Positions 47,247 to 55,700 of a stretch of DNA of 64,000 bases are shown in pieces (positions within the stretch are counted from its first letter, which is position 1; each line of letters starts with the position of its first letter). Source of the stretch: Idiomarina sp. X4 (lineage in GTDB: Bacteria > Pseudomonadota > Gammaproteobacteria > Enterobacterales > Alteromonadaceae); contig NZ_CP025000.1 in assembly GCF_002808045.1 (NCBI RefSeq), positions 1,302,001 through 1,366,000 of the forward strand. Reading direction: 5' to 3'. The position numbers and the translations under genes were made by a program. The notes beneath the pieces are model-generated. The model was not told the DNA's origin. It did no database searches and saw nothing but the letters and a program-made list of their open reading frames with translations.

Positions 47247-47489
47247 ATGCTTTATATTTTAGCCATTTTATTTCCGCCGTTGGCTATTTTGTTCACGGGG
47301 AAAATATTCCAGGCCATTTTCAATTTAATTATAGCGGTTGTGGGTGTGGTGTTGTTCATTGTGTCAATTGGCGCCCTGGGCATTGTCTATTTAATTGCGA
47401 TTATTCACGCCATTATTGCGGTACATGACTATCGTCAACGCAAGCGCGATGAACGGTTAATTAAAGCGGCAAGAGGACAAGATAAATGA
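47247..47489 (+). CDS. Pmp3/YqaE-type small membrane protein
   Basis: An 80-residue protein with two hydrophobic helices (about 2-18 and 24-60) and a basic C-terminal tail. The opening LYILAILFPPLAILFTGK matches the Pmp3/UPF0057 signature, and IVYLIAIIHAIIAV matches its second helix. Relatives are induced by membrane or salt stress. The next gene overlaps it by ATGA, so the two are co-translated. Confidence 0.88.
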   Translation: MLYILAILFPPLAILFTGKIFQAIFNLIIAVVGVVLFIVSIGALGIVYLIAIIHAIIAVHDYRQRKRDERLIKAARGQDK

Positions 47490-48124
47490 AACAGTGGATA
47501 GTTCCGGTAGCAGCAGTCGTCGCGCTTTCTGCCTGCCAAAGTGCGTATTATGGCACCATGGAAAAGTTTGGTGTTGAGAAGCGTGACATTCTCGTGGACC
47601 GCGTTGACGATGCCCGCGATTCGCAAGCTGATGCTCAGGAAGAGTTTCGTTCGGCTTTCGAACGCCTTGACGAAATGTTGAACATTGAAGGCGGTGAACT
47701 GGAAGAAACTTACAACGCGCTTAATGATGATTACGAAGACAGTAAAGCGGCAGCCGAGGACGTGAGAGATCGCATCGATGCGGTGGATGACGTCGCTCAG
47801 GATTTATTCGACGAATGGAGCGAAGAACTTGGCGAGTACAGCAATGACAACATGCGTCGTCAAAGTGAACGCCAACTTCGTGAAACAGAACGTCGTTATG
47901 CGGAGCTCCTGCGAGTGATGGAGCGGGCTGCCGACAAAATGCAGCCCGTGCTGGATAAAATGCAGGATAACGTGCTTTATCTGAAGCACAACCTAAACGC
48001 CAAAGCGATAGATGCCATTCGCGGTGAATTTAACAATCTGCAAAATGACATTTCGTCGTTAATTGCAGAGATGGAAGCATCTATTGAAGAGTCAAATCGC
48101 TTTATTGAGTCAATGAAGCAGTAA
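47486..48124 (+). CDS. DUF2959 lipoprotein
   Basis: A 212-residue lipoprotein with signal peptide and lipobox LSAC (Cys17). The mature part opens with QSAYYGTMEKFGVEKRDILVD, the DUF2959 hallmark, and is almost entirely charged helix, probably a periplasmic coiled coil. Function is unknown. Translational coupling with the Pmp3-like gene suggests an envelope-stress role. Confidence 0.87.
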   Translation: MKQWIVPVAAVVALSACQSAYYGTMEKFGVEKRDILVDRVDDARDSQADAQEEFRSAFERLDEMLNIEGGELEETYNALNDDYEDSKAAAEDVRDRIDAVDDVAQDLFDEWSEELGEYSNDNMRRQSERQLRETERRYAELLRVMERAADKMQPVLDKMQDNVLYLKHNLNAKAIDAIRGEFNNLQNDISSLIAEMEASIEESNRFIESMKQ

Positions 48125-48140
48125 TCAGTTAGGAGACAGT

Positions 48141-48659
48141 ATGACGGTATTATTTATCGGGGGCAGCCGCCGCAAAGAGTCGCTGAATACGAAACTAAAA
48201 CACCGACTGGTGGAGGTGGCAGAAAAGCATGGTATACAACACAAACTGCTGGATGCTGACGCTTTGGATGCGCCGATTTATCATGGGGATCTCGAAGAAG
48301 CTGAAGGTGTGCCTGAGTCAATGCAGGCGTTGGCGAAAGCCATTTATGTTGCCGACAAAGTGGTGCTAGTCAGTCCGGAATATAATTCGTCGGTATCTCC
48401 TTTGATTAAAAATGCCATTGATTGGGTCTCACGCCTTGATATGCAGGCATGGAGTGGAAAAACCGTATTGCTAGCGGCCGCGTCCCCGGGCGGTTTGGGC
48501 GGTTTACGCGCGGTCAGTCATCTGCGCGATATACTGGCAAATGTAAAAGCATGGACGGCGCCAATGTGTGCGAGCTGCCCCAATGCCAGTGACAGCGCTA
48601 TTGCGTCAATGGACGAAGAGTTTTTAATTAATTTCCTGCGTCAGGGAGATAACGGTTAG
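48141..48659 (+). CDS. NADPH-dependent FMN reductase-family protein
   Basis: A 172-residue flavodoxin-like protein. The phosphate-binding loop is IGGSRRKESLNTKL (about 6-19), and SPEYNSSVSPLIKNAIDWVSR is the family's second signature. It probably reduces quinones, azo compounds or FMN with NAD(P)H. Its stop overlaps the start of the mgtC-like gene (TAGTG). Confidence 0.88.
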   Translation: MTVLFIGGSRRKESLNTKLKHRLVEVAEKHGIQHKLLDADALDAPIYHGDLEEAEGVPESMQALAKAIYVADKVVLVSPEYNSSVSPLIKNAIDWVSRLDMQAWSGKTVLLAAASPGGLGGLRAVSHLRDILANVKAWTAPMCASCPNASDSAIASMDEEFLINFLRQGDNG

Positions 48660-49159
48660 TGATAGATTGGCAATTGGTTCAGGAATTAGGACCTTATTCC
48701 TGGGAAGGCATAGGCACAGCGCTTTTGTGTGGTGCCATTGTTGGTATAGAACGGCAGGTTCGCGGAAAACCCGTCGGCATTAGAACGTCAGCCCTTATTA
48801 CTATCGGCACGTATCTATTTTTGGCGGGTGGTTCGTCGGTATTGTCAGAAACCGGCGATCCATCACGCATCATCGGCCAGATTATCACTGGTGTTGGCTT
48901 TCTTGGTGCGGGAGTGATGCTGGCGCGTGATGGTGTTGTTGTCGGTGTCACATCAGCCGCTACTATTTGGGCATTAGCCGCCATCGGTATTGCTGTTGGG
49001 CTTGGCATGTACGGTGTCGGTATCGTACTTTCTTTGGTTATTGTGGGTGTTTTACTTGGTGTCGACTTATTAGAAGATACCTTTCAGTCACTGACCAAAG
49101 GCGTGCACCGAAAGTACAGTGGCTGGCGCCGGCGGCGCGGCGACAGCAATGAGCCTTAA
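48659..49159 (+). CDS. MgtC/SapB family membrane protein
   Basis: A 166-residue protein with four to five membrane helices. GIERQVRGKPVGIRTSALI and ITGVGFLGAGVMLARDG match the MgtC signature, followed by GVTSAATIWALAAIG. It has only the membrane part, without the C-terminal ACT-like domain of Salmonella MgtC. It starts at GTG 48659 inside the preceding stop. The ligand or transported ion is unproven. Confidence 0.88.
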   Translation: MIDWQLVQELGPYSWEGIGTALLCGAIVGIERQVRGKPVGIRTSALITIGTYLFLAGGSSVLSETGDPSRIIGQIITGVGFLGAGVMLARDGVVVGVTSAATIWALAAIGIAVGLGMYGVGIVLSLVIVGVLLGVDLLEDTFQSLTKGVHRKYSGWRRRRGDSNEP

Positions 49160-49164
49160 AGAAA

Positions 49165-49779
49165 TTAGCGCGGTAACCCTTTGATGTAAGTGTCTATAGC
49201 AGTATTGCCGTACTCAACCAGAGGGAAGAAGTCGGGTGCAAGTAACCAGTTGTAAATAAGCCCGTCAACCAAGGAGAATAAACCAATAACAGCCATTCTT
49301 GCCTCAATAGTCGGGGCAATTTCGCCTGCATCTATTGCTTTCTGGAAGAGGCTTTCAACGTCATCAATACACTCATTCCGGCCGCTGACATGGCGAAGCT
49401 TTATTGGATTCACTTCGTCGATATACTCGCATTTATGAAGCAGTATGCTTGCAAGTGATTGAACTTGAGGTTCGTTCTGAACTCTTGCCAAAAACTCTTT
49501 AGAACGAGCTTTAATTTCTTCAAGAATTCCAAACTCACTGGCCTCTGAAATTTGCTCGCGCATTTCGTCTATAGGCAGTTTTACCCGTCCCATTAATGAC
49601 TCAATGAGATCCATTTTATTTTCAAAATGGTGGTATATCGCACCGCGAGTCACACCGGCTTTTTCTGCCACGTGCATCATTGACGTATGGGTCACGCCCT
49701 TTTCACTGAACAACGCCTCAGCGGCGTCCAGTAATTTAGAGCGAGTTTCCATGGCGTCTTCTTTAGTGCGTCTAACCAT
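49165..49779 (-). CDS. TetR-family regulator (AcrR/TtgR-like)
   Basis: A 204-residue repressor from ATG 49779, which has TTGGAG six bases upstream. The N-terminal helix-turn-helix region is TRSKLLDAAEALFSEKGVTHTSMMHVAEKAGVTRGAIYHHFENK, as in AcrR/TtgR efflux regulators, and the C-terminal domain resembles TetR_C_2. No efflux pump lies beside it, so its targets are probably elsewhere. A near-perfect palindrome upstream may be its operator. Confidence 0.88.
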   Translation of the reverse strand: MVRRTKEDAMETRSKLLDAAEALFSEKGVTHTSMMHVAEKAGVTRGAIYHHFENKMDLIESLMGRVKLPIDEMREQISEASEFGILEEIKARSKEFLARVQNEPQVQSLASILLHKCEYIDEVNPIKLRHVSGRNECIDDVESLFQKAIDAGEIAPTIEARMAVIGLFSLVDGLIYNWLLAPDFFPLVEYGNTAIDTYIKGLPR

Positions 49780-49833
49780 TGTGAACTCCAATTACTTAAC
49801 ATTCGTTCATTATTATAACGGATTCTAATTAAT

Positions 49834-49849
49834 CATGCACATGTGTATG
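49834..49849. promoter_or_regulatory. Candidate TetR-family operator
   Basis: CATGCACATGTGTATG is palindromic at 14 of 16 positions and lies between the tetR-like gene and the DUF3081 gene, where an autoregulatory site is expected. Confidence 0.45.
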
Positions 49850-49953
49850 TAAAAACTTAGGCAACTAAATTCAAACATTTGTTCCAAATCGGTTGTCGAA
49901 ATGGTTTTAGACCCCAATAATAAAGGTATACATTTAACAAGAAGAGGTGCGGC

Positions 49954-50232
49954 ATGAAAAACGAGCTAGACACAAAATTAATGCTTGATGCTTATGAAAA
50001 AATTCAGACCCACGGCGAAGCGCGTCAGGGACGCCATTATTTAGACGGTATAGAAGCGTATACCGATCATGACGGCTATACCGTTTTTTTAGAAGGTTAC
50101 GGAGTCACGCTGACGCTTCAATTTCATAGTTCTTACCACTTGAATTATGAGAACGAGTCACAAGTCGATAAATTTATTCGAGCGGTAAAAAACATTGCGG
50201 ACGGTTACGAGACACCAGGGTACGAGCGATGA
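49954..50232 (+). CDS. DUF3081 family protein
   Basis: A 92-residue soluble protein. ELDTKLMLDAYEKIQTHG, then GIEAYTDHDGYTVFLEGYGVTL and FHSSYHLNYENE match the DUF3081 pattern known from marine gammaproteobacteria. Function is unknown. AAGAGG precedes the ATG, and the stop overlaps the hemolysin III start (ATGA). Confidence 0.8.
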   Translation: MKNELDTKLMLDAYEKIQTHGEARQGRHYLDGIEAYTDHDGYTVFLEGYGVTLTLQFHSSYHLNYENESQVDKFIRAVKNIADGYETPGYER

Positions 50233-50894
50233 GCCAGCATAAAGCCTATACGGCGATGGAAGAAGTCGCGCATGCGCTGACCCACGGTATTGGGGCGGCG
50301 TTAAGCATTGCGGCTTTAGTCGTCATGATACTCTGGTCTGTCGCCTATGGCGACGCCTGGCACGTCGTTGCGGCAAGCGTTTACGGAGCGAGCCTTATTT
50401 TGCTCTACACGGCGTCAACGCTCTATCATGCTTTTCCCTGGCCGAATATCAAAGCGGTGTTTCAGCAGCTCGACCATGCGGCTATTTATATTCTGATTGC
50501 CGGTACTTACACCCCATTTGCACTGATTAATTTGCGCGGAGCCTGGGGCTGGACGTTACTGGGGATTGTCTGGGGTATTGCCATTGTCGGAGTGGTGCTT
50601 GAGCTGGCCATGACCAAACGTATTAAATGGCTGTCACTGAGCTTATATTTAGGTTTGGGCTGGATGGCGCTTATTGCAATAAAACCCATGATAGATAATG
50701 TCGATTTCGGTGGCTTAATGCTACTGGTAGCAGGCGGGCTGGCTTATACGTTTGGGGTCATTTTTTATGTGTGGAAGTCACTGCCGTACCATCATGCTAT
50801 TTGGCACTTGTTCGTGTTAGCGGGCAGTATTTTTCACTTCTTTTCTATTTTCTACTTTGTCCTGCCGCAACCGGAGCTTGTCGCTGCCAGCTAA
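50229..50894 (+). CDS. Hemolysin III / YqfA family membrane protein
   Basis: A 221-residue protein with seven membrane helices. The family's metal-ligand regions are visible: EEVAHALTHGIGA, ASTLYHAFP and HHAIWHLFVLAGSIFHF, the pattern of PAQR-type hydrolases. True haemolytic activity is not implied. It is coupled to the DUF3081 gene and ends at a bidirectional terminator. Confidence 0.92.
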   Translation: MSQHKAYTAMEEVAHALTHGIGAALSIAALVVMILWSVAYGDAWHVVAASVYGASLILLYTASTLYHAFPWPNIKAVFQQLDHAAIYILIAGTYTPFALINLRGAWGWTLLGIVWGIAIVGVVLELAMTKRIKWLSLSLYLGLGWMALIAIKPMIDNVDFGGLMLLVAGGLAYTFGVIFYVWKSLPYHHAIWHLFVLAGSIFHFFSIFYFVLPQPELVAAS

Positions 50895-50926
50895 ACATCG
50901 TTGCGGCAACTTTCGGGCACATACAA

Positions 50927-50957
50927 AAAGCCCCGCCGTTAAGCGGGGCTTTCTTTT
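50927..50957. terminator. Bidirectional terminator between hemolysin III gene and typA
   Basis: AAAGCCCCGC (50927-50936) and GCGGGGCTTT (50943-50952) form a 10-bp stem with loop CGTTAA, with T-rich flanks on both strands. It can end both convergent genes. Confidence 0.9.
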
Positions 50958-50973
50958 AGCAGCTAAAGCGTGA

Positions 50974-52812
50974 TTAGCCTTTTGATTCGCGACCCAGTCG
51001 CTTACGCTCATTCTCGGTCAAAGCACGCTTACGAATACGGATAGACTCAGGGGTTACCTCAACTAACTCGTCATCGTTGATGAACTCAAGCGCTTGCTCA
51101 AGAGTGTACTTAATTGGTGGGCTCAGTGTTTGAGCGTCGTCAGTACCTGAAGCACGAACGTTCGTCAGCTGCTTACCTTTAAGACAGTTAACGGTTAAGT
51201 CGTTAGAGCGGTTATGAATACCAATAACCTGGCCTTCATAAACTTCGTCGCCGTGCGCTGCGAATAACTTACCGCGCTCTTGCAGGTTAAACAGTGCGTA
51301 AGTCAGTGCTTTACCCTGCGCGTTCGAAATGAGTACGCCGTTCACGCGCTGACCAATAGTGCCGCCTTTGTGCGGGCCGTAGTGGTCAAACGTGTGGTAC
51401 ATCAAGCCAGTACCCGATGTCAGTGTCATGAACTCGGTCTGGAAGCCAATTAAGCCACGGCTTGGTACTTCGAAGTCGACACGAACACGGCCTTTACCGT
51501 CAGGTGTCATGTTTGTCATCTCGGCTTTACGTAGGCCAAGTTTTTCCATGACTGCACCTTGGTGCTGCTCTTCGATATCAACGGTCAAAGACTCATACGG
51601 TTCCATTTTCTTACCGTCTTCTTCTTTGATGATAACTTCCGGGCGAGATACAGCCAGTTCGAAGCCTTCGCGGCGCATGTTCTCGATTAATACACCTAAG
51701 TGCAATTCACCACGGCCTGATACGCGGAATTTATCCGGGTTGTCCGTTTCTTCAACGCGAAGCGCAACGTTGTGAACCAGCTCTTGCTGTAAGCGTTCAA
51801 GAATTTGACGTGAAGTAACGAACTTACCTTCTTTACCCGCAAACGGAGAGGTGTTGACCTGGAAGGTCATGGTAACCGTTGGCTCGTCAACGCTTAGCGG
51901 CTTCATTGCTTCAGCTGCGCCAACCGCACAAACGGTATCTGAAATTTTCAGTTCGCCCAAACCGGTTATCGCACAAATGTCGCCTGCATGAGCTGATTCA
52001 GCGTCAATGCGGTCAAGGCCCAGGTAGTTAAAGACTTTACCAATTTTACCACTACGCTCTTTGCCGTCAGCACCCACAATGGTCACCGGTTGGTTGACTT
52101 TCACGCTACCGCGGGTCACACGACCAATACCGATAACACCAAGGTAGCTTGAGTAATCCAGCTGTGAAATTTGCATCTGTAAGTCAGCGTCCGGGTCGGC
52201 GTCTGGGTGGCTAACTTCATTGACGATAGTTTCGAACAACGGTGTCATGTTCTCGCCAACCGTGTCCTCTTCGCGAGTCGCCCAACCGTTCAATGCCGAC
52301 GCGTAAACCACTGGGAAGTCTAACTGTTCGTCGGTGGCACCTAAGTTATCGAATAAGTCGAAGACCTGATCCATGACCCAGTCAGGACGAGCGCCCGGGC
52401 GGTCGATTTTGTTGATAACAAGAATTGGGTTCAAACCGTGCTCGAATGCTTTCTGTGTGACGAAACGTGTTTGTGGCATAGGACCGTCAACAGCGTCGAC
52501 CACCAGTAATACAGAGTCTGCCATAGAAAGTACGCGTTCAACTTCACCGCCAAAGTCAGCGTGCCCTGGAGTATCTAGAATGTTGATGCGGTAGTCCTGC
52601 CAGTTAACGGCGGTGTTTTTGGCCAAAATAGTAATGCCGCGTTCTTTTTCCAGATCGTTCGAGTCCATGATGCGCTCTTCGAGCTCACCACGACTTTCGA
52701 GTGTACCGGATTGCTGGAGCAACTTATCTACGAGTGTCGTCTTACCATGGTCTACGTGCGCAATAATCGCAATGTTGCGAAGCTTATTGATATCAAATGC
52801 CTGAGTTGTCAT
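50974..52812 (-). CDS. typA: Ribosome-associated GTPase TypA/BipA
   Basis: A 612-residue translational GTPase. G motifs are [14 protein letters not shown] (G1), RGITI (G2), [14 protein letters not shown] (G3) and [10 protein letters not shown] (G4), followed by domain II, EF-G-like domains and the TypA-specific C-terminal domain. It aids ribosome assembly and growth under stress, including cold. It diverges from glnA, as in E. coli. Confidence 0.97.
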   Translation of the reverse strand: MTTQAFDINKLRNIAIIAHVDHGKTTLVDKLLQQSGTLESRGELEERIMDSNDLEKERGITILAKNTAVNWQDYRINILDTPGHADFGGEVERVLSMADSVLLVVDAVDGPMPQTRFVTQKAFEHGLNPILVINKIDRPGARPDWVMDQVFDLFDNLGATDEQLDFPVVYASALNGWATREEDTVGENMTPLFETIVNEVSHPDADPDADLQMQISQLDYSSYLGVIGIGRVTRGSVKVNQPVTIVGADGKERSGKIGKVFNYLGLDRIDAESAHAGDICAITGLGELKISDTVCAVGAAEAMKPLSVDEPTVTMTFQVNTSPFAGKEGKFVTSRQILERLQQELVHNVALRVEETDNPDKFRVSGRGELHLGVLIENMRREGFELAVSRPEVIIKEEDGKKMEPYESLTVDIEEQHQGAVMEKLGLRKAEMTNMTPDGKGRVRVDFEVPSRGLIGFQTEFMTLTSGTGLMYHTFDHYGPHKGGTIGQRVNGVLISNAQGKALTYALFNLQERGKLFAAHGDEVYEGQVIGIHNRSNDLTVNCLKGKQLTNVRASGTDDAQTLSPPIKYTLEQALEFINDDELVEVTPESIRIRKRALTENERKRLGRESKG

Positions 52813-52999
52813 TAAGAAAGCCTGTGTTTGTCGGTAGTGAGTGTAAACCCAACCCTTCCGACGGGGGTTTATGAAAAATAGCGGCGTATTCTACCTGCTT
52901 AGACGATATTAAAAAAGACCTGATTGTTTTTTGTTCGTTATTTTTGTCGAATAAACCGGCACTCATTCTGTTCCGAATTTGTGACTGTCGGTGATCGAA

Positions 53000-53016
53000 T
53001 GCACCCTAATGGTGCG
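53000..53016 (+). promoter_or_regulatory. NtrC site 1 upstream of glnA
   Basis: TGCACCCTAATGGTGCG matches the NtrC pattern TGCACCA-N3-TGGTGCA with two mismatches and the same spacing. It lies about 115 bases before the predicted transcription start. Confidence 0.85.
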
Positions 53017-53019
53017 TAA

Positions 53020-53036
53020 TGAACGGTAATGGTGCG
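53020..53036 (+). promoter_or_regulatory. NtrC site 2 upstream of glnA
   Basis: TGAACGGTAATGGTGCG has the same dyad spacing with a perfect right half, exactly 20 bases (two helical turns) from site 1, an enhancer layout that supports cooperative NtrC binding. Confidence 0.75.
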
Positions 53037-53097
53037 CAAGTAAGTTTGCGCAAAAATGACACTGAAGTAACTGATTGATTTTTAATAAAAAGTAAAT

Positions 53098-53113
53098 TGG
53101 CACAGGCTTTGCT
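53098..53113 (+). promoter_or_regulatory. Sigma-54 promoter of glnA
   Basis: TGGCAC-AGGCT-TTGCT is an exact -24/-12 element with five-base spacing. The start of transcription should be near 53125, 35 bases before the glnA ATG. Confidence 0.9.
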
Positions 53114-53160
53114 ATACTGTGGCTGTTACTTTTTAAAGACGCTGTCTACTGGAGGACAAC

Positions 53161-54570
53161 ATGTCAGCTGATAAGATTTTCGATACCATTAAAGAAAACG
53201 ACGTAAAATTCGTCGACCTACGCTTTACCGATACTAAGGGTAAAGAACAACACGTCACTATTCCGGTGTCGCAAATCGATGACGACTTCTTCGAAGAAGG
53301 TAAAATGTTTGACGGCTCGTCAATTGCAGGCTGGAAAGGCATTAACGAATCGGACATGGTGTTAATGCCTGACAATGATTCAGCCGTACTGGATCCGTTC
53401 ACTGATGAAATGACGTTAAACATTCGTTGCGACATTTTAGAGCCTGAAACACTGCAAGGTTACAGCCGTGACCCACGCTCTATCGCCAAACGTGCGGAAG
53501 AGTTCCTGCGCAGTTCTGGCATTGCCGATGAAGCTTACTTTGGTCCGGAGCCAGAGTTTTTCCTTTTCAACGATGTTCGTTTCCGTACTGATATGAGCGG
53601 TTCGTTCTATAAAATTGATGCGGATGAAGCAGAGTGGAACTCAGGTCGTGAGTACTCGGAAGGCAACATGGCTCACCGTCCGGGCGTGAAAGGCGGTTAC
53701 TTCCCGGTACCACCGGTCGACTCAGCTCACGACATTCGTGGCACCATGAGTTTGGTTATGGAAGACATGGGCTTAGTGGTTGAAGCGCACCACCATGAGG
53801 TGGCGACAGCTGGTCAGAACGAGGTAGCGACCCGTTTCAACACCTTAACAACCAAAGCCGACGAGCTGCAGATTTACAAATATGTTGTGCACAATGTTGC
53901 TCATTCTTATGGCATGACAGCCACCTTTATGCCTAAGCCTTTAGTGGGCGATAACGGCTCAGGTATGCACGTGCACATGTCACTGAATAAAGGCGGCGAA
54001 AACCTGTTCGCAGGTGACCAATATGCTGGCTTAAGCGAAACGGCGCTTTATTACATTGGCGGTATTGTGAAACACGCTCGTGCGATTAATGCCTTCGCTA
54101 ACGCATCAACGAACTCTTATAAACGTTTGGTGCCAGGCTTTGAAGCACCGGTGATGCTGGCTTACTCAGCGCGTAACCGTTCTGCATCCATTCGCATTCC
54201 GTTGGTGTCGAGTGCTAAAGCGCGTCGTATTGAAGTGCGTTTCCCTGACCCAAGTGCGAACCCTTACCTGTGTTTCACTGCACTGCTTATGGCTGGTCTT
54301 GACGGTATTCGTAACAAGATTCACCCGGGTGATGCAATGGACAAGGATTTATACAACTTGCCGCCAGAAGAAGCGAAAGACATTCCAACCGTTTGTCATT
54401 CGTTAGAAATGGCGCTGGAAGCACTGGACAAAGACCGTGACTTCCTGAAGCAAGGCGGCGTCATGGACGATGACATGATCGACGCTTATATTGGTCTTAA
54501 ATACAACGAAGTAGAGACATTGAAGAAAACTACCCACCCGGTAGAGTTCGATATGTACTACAGCGTTTAA
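53161..54570 (+). CDS. glnA: Glutamine synthetase type I
   Basis: A 469-residue GSI-beta enzyme. [13 protein letters not shown], the ATP-binding [16 protein letters not shown] and the glutamate-binding region NRSASIRIP are visible, and [14 protein letters not shown] carries the Tyr that is adenylylated in this class. It makes glutamine from glutamate and ammonia. Two NtrC sites and a sigma-54 promoter precede it, so it is nitrogen regulated; an intrinsic terminator follows. Confidence 0.98.
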   Translation: MSADKIFDTIKENDVKFVDLRFTDTKGKEQHVTIPVSQIDDDFFEEGKMFDGSSIAGWKGINESDMVLMPDNDSAVLDPFTDEMTLNIRCDILEPETLQGYSRDPRSIAKRAEEFLRSSGIADEAYFGPEPEFFLFNDVRFRTDMSGSFYKIDADEAEWNSGREYSEGNMAHRPGVKGGYFPVPPVDSAHDIRGTMSLVMEDMGLVVEAHHHEVATAGQNEVATRFNTLTTKADELQIYKYVVHNVAHSYGMTATFMPKPLVGDNGSGMHVHMSLNKGGENLFAGDQYAGLSETALYYIGGIVKHARAINAFANASTNSYKRLVPGFEAPVMLAYSARNRSASIRIPLVSSAKARRIEVRFPDPSANPYLCFTALLMAGLDGIRNKIHPGDAMDKDLYNLPPEEAKDIPTVCHSLEMALEALDKDRDFLKQGGVMDDDMIDAYIGLKYNEVETLKKTTHPVEFDMYYSV

Positions 54571-54578
54571 CAACCTGT

Positions 54579-54604
54579 AAAGGGCGGTTTATACCGCCCT
54601 TTTT
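54579..54604 (+). terminator. Intrinsic terminator after glnA
   Basis: GGGCGGT-TTAT-ACCGCCC with AAA/TTT extension forms a 10-bp stem followed by further T residues, directly after the glnA stop and before ntrB. Confidence 0.9.
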
Positions 54605-54607
54605 AAT

Positions 54608-54624
54608 TGCACCAATTTGGTGCG
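54608..54624 (+). promoter_or_regulatory. NtrC site at the ntrB promoter
   Basis: TGCACCAATTTGGTGCG matches the NtrC consensus except for the last base. Between the glnA terminator and the ntrB start, 18 bases before the GTG, it should repress the ntrBC promoter, as the homologous site does in E. coli. Confidence 0.85.
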
Positions 54625-54641
54625 TACGCTATTCTCTCCTT

Positions 54642-55700
54642 GTGAACACAAATACTTTAATCAACCAGCTTCTGACCGGGATACTCGTTTTAGACGAGAA
54701 TTTCACCATACGCTATGTCAATTCAGCAGCAGAATCGTTGCTTGATCACAGCGCTAAGCGACTGCTCGGCGAGCCCTTTTCGACGGCATTTTTTCAATGC
54801 TCGCTGGCCAGTGAGACCATTGCAAACTGCTTTCAATATGAGCAGCGAGTGTTAAATACCGATGTGGAATTCACCTTACATTCCGGGCATCGAATTACCG
54901 TTGATGTGTGCATTCAGACGATACAGGACAGCGGTCAAACGCAATTGCTGATGGAACTTCGTAAGGCGGATCAGTTGCGTCGCATTAATCAGGAAGACCA
55001 ACAGCGTAACCAGCTGTATGCAACTCAGCATTTACTGCGTGGTATGGCGCATGAAATTAAAAACCCGTTAGGTGGATTGCGCGGCGCGGCACAGTTGCTT
55101 GCCCGTGAGTTAAATGATGACTACCTGAAAGAATACACGGACTTAATTATCAGTCAGTCTGACCGGCTACGGTTTTTGGTTGACCGTCTGTTAGGTCCGA
55201 TGAAACCCGGTAAACGGGGGTGGGTAAATATTCATGAAATAACCGAGCGTGTCGCAAAGACCCTGTCTTATGAATATGGCGATACGCTAACGATCACGCG
55301 TGACTATGACCCATCGCTGCCGGACATCATGATTGTTGAAGAAAGCTGCGAACAGGTGTTTTTGAACATCGCACAAAATGCGGCGCAGGCAATGAATGGT
55401 AACGGGAAGCTGACGGTAAGAACGCGGGTCGAGCATCAGCAGACACTGTTCGGTGAGCGTTATCGGCAATGTGCCGTGGTGCATTTTATTGATACCGGCC
55501 CGGGTATTTCGGACGCATTGCGGGACACGCTATTTTATCCGTTAGTCAGTGGCCGGGCGGAAGGCACCGGGTTGGGGTTGTCGCTGGCGCAAACCATCGT
55601 GCATCAGCACAAAGGCAAAATTGAGGTGAACTCAGAACCTGGGCGCACTCAATTTTCTGTCTATTTACCTTATGTAAGTGAGGGCTCTGGGAATGACTGA
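54642..55700 (+). CDS. glnL: Nitrogen sensor kinase NtrB (GlnL)
   Basis: A 352-residue soluble histidine kinase. An N-terminal PAS domain (LINQLLTGILVLDENFTIRY) is followed by the HisKA motif MAHEIKNPLGGLRGAAQLL (phosphorylated His in AHEIKN) and an ATPase domain with NIAQNAAQAM and GTGLGLSLAQTIV. It phosphorylates or, with PII, dephosphorylates NtrC. It starts at GTG 54642 and its 3' end overlaps ntrC by 8 bp. Confidence 0.95.
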   Translation: MNTNTLINQLLTGILVLDENFTIRYVNSAAESLLDHSAKRLLGEPFSTAFFQCSLASETIANCFQYEQRVLNTDVEFTLHSGHRITVDVCIQTIQDSGQTQLLMELRKADQLRRINQEDQQRNQLYATQHLLRGMAHEIKNPLGGLRGAAQLLARELNDDYLKEYTDLIISQSDRLRFLVDRLLGPMKPGKRGWVNIHEITERVAKTLSYEYGDTLTITRDYDPSLPDIMIVEESCEQVFLNIAQNAAQAMNGNGKLTVRTRVEHQQTLFGERYRQCAVVHFIDTGPGISDALRDTLFYPLVSGRAEGTGLGLSLAQTIVHQHKGKIEVNSEPGRTQFSVYLPYVSEGSGND

